64,000 bases of DNA from Cardinalis cardinalis (lineage: Eukaryota; Chordata; Aves; Passeriformes; Cardinalidae), in contig JACDOX010000007.1 in NCBI GenBank assembly GCA_014549065.1, forward strand, positions 10,647,648 to 10,711,647. The letters are read 5' to 3'. Shown one piece after another: positions 60,309 to 64,000 of this stretch. Within the stretch, counting starts at the first letter, position 1; every line of letters starts with the position of its first letter. The notes beneath the pieces were generated by a model. That model saw only the letters and a program-made list of their open reading frames with translations, was not told the origin of the DNA and ran no database searches. Both the position numbers and the translations under genes were made by a program.

Positions 60309-63300
60309 GAGGGGGAAAACCACAAAAAAAAGTTTTACTTCAGGATTTTCTTTCTTATGACTAAGTAGTTGTGTTCTTTTGGTGGCTTGTGGCATAAATC
60401 CTGTTTTCAAAATGCTAAAGAAAACGGAGTTCCCAGGCCATCTGGTGCTTCTTTGTGTACATGCATGTCTCCATCCATTTACAGTCAGGGCTGTTGTGCT
60501 GCAGCTTCAGGGTGAGGGAGATCAACTTNGATCTGGGAAACTTAAAGGATGATGCCAACCAGAGCAGGGAAGTGTTGCTTTTAGTGTTCATGGGTGAAGG
60601 TTTCCAATTTAATATCCGATTTTTTTAATATTATTAGGCATTTGCTACTCCTCTTGTGATAGTCCCAAAGCATCTTTGGAGGTGTTATACTGTCTGGGTA
60701 GAGAGGTGACAATGTCTGTTATCCCCATCTGGACAGGAGACTTGAGGCTCTAATAAACTGAGCAGAACAGATTACCGGAGGCTGCCTAAGACGCTGCTGC
60801 CCTCAGCTGTCTCGCTCTGTGGCTGAAGTGACAGAAGGGTCTGCTGCATAACCAGCTGTGAGTTTAAACCACGAGAGACACTGAGCTGCAGTGGCTGAGA
60901 TAAAGGTGTGTGTGTGTGGTGGTGTGCAGGGGATGGTGATCTCTAGCAGAGTCATGGGGCAATGTGGGTTTGGTACAGTACCAGTGAATTCAACAGGTTC
61001 GGTAAGGTTGCCCTGTCAGGCTTCTTGGTATGGCTCTGCATTGCTCTTTCTGCACCCACAGTATTCCTCTGTACAGGTTTGTGTCTGGAAAGCCCCTGCA
61101 AACTATTGCCATTGTATTTTGGGAGTAAATGCTTGAGTTCTGTACTGGCCAAAAGAGGATCTGAAACACTGCTGGAGGGAAAAATTAGATTGTTAAAGTG
61201 TGGATACTTAAGACATTCTCTAGATGCAAAGCCCCTTGACTACGTGAGACTGAGGAAACAAGTTTAGCTGTAGTGCCCCTTTATCTGGACTTTGTTCTAG
61301 AAGCAGAATTTCACCTTACACAAATACTGGGAGCTGACTAAAGGTATTGCAGTGTTACAGTACAAAGTTCTTTTTGCTGTGACATTTTTTATTGAATTGG
61401 GGTGACTGTCTTGTGATAACCTTGTAGGGTAGAAGATATGAGCTTTACATGTGGAACACCCAATAAGCCTAAATTAAAAGCACCTCTTTTTGCATGAAAC
61501 TGGCAGTGTAGAGTTTGGTTAAGAACAGTGATGAAGCATAGACAAAGCTGATAATTTGCTAAAATACAAATCTGTCTGTGCTGCAGCTAATCTAGACAGA
61601 TTACAGGTATTATTTGTTAGTGACTTGTTACACAGTTGAAATCACAGAAAAACAGATATTTGTACTTTAACTTTTCAAATTGCTGGATAAAATTTGTTTT
61701 GAAGTTCCCCCAGCCCAAGTACTTTAGATTAACTTTAGGGTGGAAGAGGGAGGCTGGGGAGGCAGTTTCAAATTTATTAAGTTAAGACCTCTGATTTCTT
61801 TGAGACTTTTGTTAAACATGTCTGCTGATTCTGAGAGGGAGAGAGAACCAATTTGCCTGTTAAAAATGTATCAGAATAGAACTTGAGACTTTGAACATGT
61901 TGCCTGTTAGACTTTTCTTTTCTGATATGAGTTTATGACTTGTCTAAACACACAAATTACTAGTTCACTGTCAGTGTAAAACAAATCAAAACCAGCTAAG
62001 TTTAAACATGATACTCTTATGTTGTGCATCATCTAAAATGTTCTAATACACTTTCTTTACAATTTTGCCAGTCACAATGAAACATGAGTACTTGTAAATT
62101 GGCAGACTTATGTTAAATTGTTTTCACTCTTAAGTGCTAGATTCATGATTTTCTTAGTGTTGTCTCTAGTTTGTTTTTTTTCCCCATGTTCCTGATCAGT
62201 ACTTAAAAGATGTGGATGTTCCACTCTTTTGCTACGTAAATGTCTAAGAATCTGCCTGATGATGATTGCAGCTTTCTCCAAACTTCATGCTGCTGATACC
62301 GAGGGTATCTATTTTACCATGATAATCCTTTNACATCTGATTCAACTGCCTTGGCCAACATATCAAAAATTATACATGAATGTGGCTGGTGCTGCAGCTG
62401 AACTTTTGCGTTACTCTGCTTTTAACGGGAACAACCTGTCTGTCCAAGTGATTGTGCTTTTCAGGCTGTTTCTGTGCACTTGGTTTCATTCTCTGAATCT
62501 GAAATACTCTGTTCTGGTGTGCCAGGCTCAGAGCATATTGTTCTCCAGCCTGGTGGACAGCATGTGTACTTGCATAAGTGCTGTGGGTCATGAGTTAGTC
62601 AAGAGGTAATTATCTTCTCACATCTACAGGAGCCTACTCTTTTCTCTTGATGTTTTGTCTTGAACTTCATCTTTTGTTAGAAATGTTTCAAGGCTAGAAC
62701 TTGTTTATTATGACATGAAGCGTGGTTTTGGTACTCGATGAGAATGTGTTGAGATCTTTACTGTGTGTGTCTTAACTTTATNTAGATTTTGAGGAATCTG
62801 TTGCCTTCAAAAAGTAAATCAGTGGTAGAAATCTCATTTCTTAGGATGACCTGGTGGCTATCATCTGGAAAACATCTCATAANAATAAGGCAGGAGAGGG
62901 ATGCTCCCAGCCTCAGACTGCTGATGTCATTTTGGACAATAAGCAAAGTAGGACTACTGTATTTGTTTCGATTAGGTGAGGAGTAATGTTGTAAACTGGC
63001 TTCCATGGAGACTTTGCAAAGGAAGTATTCCTCAGACAGTCAAGTTCTAAAGACCTTTATGGTGCTCTGGAGTTTGCTGCTTCAGTGGACAGAATTTCTT
63101 TAACCTGTGGGAAAAGATAGGACAAGTTGTTCTGCTTAGGCCTTCTAGTGAATAAGACCATGTCTTGTAGCTCAGTAAAAAATAACAGTCAAAAAATGGG
63201 TTAAACTGTTTTTTATAAACTTAGTGATATTTGGGTTTAGTTAAATGGAATGTTAAGCATTAACACATGAAAAGATTATTGGCAAAATACTGAAGTTAGA

Positions 63301-64000
63301 AACTGAAGAGCTTATAGCAATCCATTCAAAGTGCATTTTTCTAAACAATGATGAACTCTTATATTTTTGTGTTAANGGAGAAATTGCATTAACTATTGCA
63401 AGCCTGTGTAATTTATCATAATTTGTTCATGACAGGAAGAAAGAATGTAACAAACCNTGCAACTCAGCATAATCATTCTTCTTTTTGACATGCTGAATTT
63501 GCATGCTAACATAACAGTTTTGACAAAAACATGTCTTCAGTTTGCTGCACATTTTTAAGGAAAAAAATCAACCTGAGATCGTCAAGTATGGGGTTTTCCC
63601 CACATTTAATAAATTGAAAGTATTTGCTAACTTGCATAGAAATAGGGACAAATATGAGATGAGTTAAGAAAGGGCTGGGTTTTTTAAATACATGAACACT
63701 TGGTATATTTGAATAAAATCTGCTGCATTCCTCAGTGATCTTGTGCTCATAGAATAGAGTAACTTTGTGGTTTTGCTGTAATAATGCTAAAGTGCACCTG
63801 GTTGTTGAAGAAAACTTNATTTTGTATGCTTTGTGACTCTAATGATCTTTGTTTTGAGTAAGTGTGACTCATCTGGGGATGGGCTGTGGTGACGAACCAA
63901 ACTCATGACACTTAACAATTTTTGGGTTTTGCTTCCTGAATCTGTTGTGCTCTTCACATTAATTTTTGATGATTGTTGCCTGACTTCCCATCTTAATTGT

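Larger units (their letters stand above)
58461..64000 (+). other. EPB41L4B: EPB41L4B intron 1, distal part (runs off the window)
   Basis: A G12 run is at 58959-58970 and a T-rich simple tract at 60267-60308. The rest is AT-rich intronic DNA. The 126-codon frame at 62229-62609 contains an N and shows no FERM or other domain. No acceptor with a continuing FERM-coding exon was recognised, so exon 2 should lie beyond position 64,000. Confidence 0.65.

Noticed and set aside
62229..62609. Possible EPB41L4B exon 2 candidate frame
   Set aside because: The peptide lacks the expected FERM continuation and has no phase-0 acceptor joining to it.

Overview
This looks like nuclear DNA from a bird. The evidence is seven truncated CR1 LINE copies with the typical avian 3' end (octamer-like ATTCTATG/GATTCTGT repeats), a low overall repeat load, long AT-rich gene-free stretches, and one sharp CpG island holding the first coding exon of a vertebrate gene. 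No bacterial-style operons, tRNA or rRNA genes, CRISPR arrays or plasmid features are visible. Short open frames occur throughout but have no splice context, recognisable domains or codon bias, so I treat them as chance.

Layout. Positions 1 to about 43,300 are intergenic. Here I see six CR1 fragments (near 4.7, 23.4, 29.1, 30.5, 32.7 and 38.8 kb), a MIR-like SINE tail at 30.0 kb with a possible matching head 0.6 kb upstream, faint older repeat traces near 14 kb, an (AT)11 microsatellite, two short tandem duplications, a perfect 11-bp palindrome, an LTR-like polyadenylation segment near 36 kb, and several AT-rich, repeat-free blocks that could be conserved non-coding elements. Positions about 43,330-45,450 are a CpG island with several GC boxes and no TATA box.

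The only gene I can support starts at 44,249 on the + strand. Exon 1 encodes 100 residues, starts MLRFLRRTFGRRSMQRY, ends VLLLDGTEVNVELP, and stops exactly at a strong GTGAGT donor at 44,549. I recognise this as EPB41L4B (EHM2), a FERM-domain band 4.1 family protein. Everything from 44,549 to the right edge reads as intron 1 (at least 19.4 kb). It contains one CR1 copy and a perfect 112-bp tandem duplication, and no further exon was recognised.

From memory of vertebrate synteny, PTPN3 lies upstream of EPB41L4B in the same orientation. Its 3' end is not visible here, so it would lie beyond the left edge. Isolated single Ns occur every few hundred bases and never in runs, which looks like masked ambiguous or heterozygous sites rather than gaps. 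I found no undescribed biological system. The main points for follow-up are the possibly split SINE, the perfect tandem duplication and the candidate regulatory blocks.
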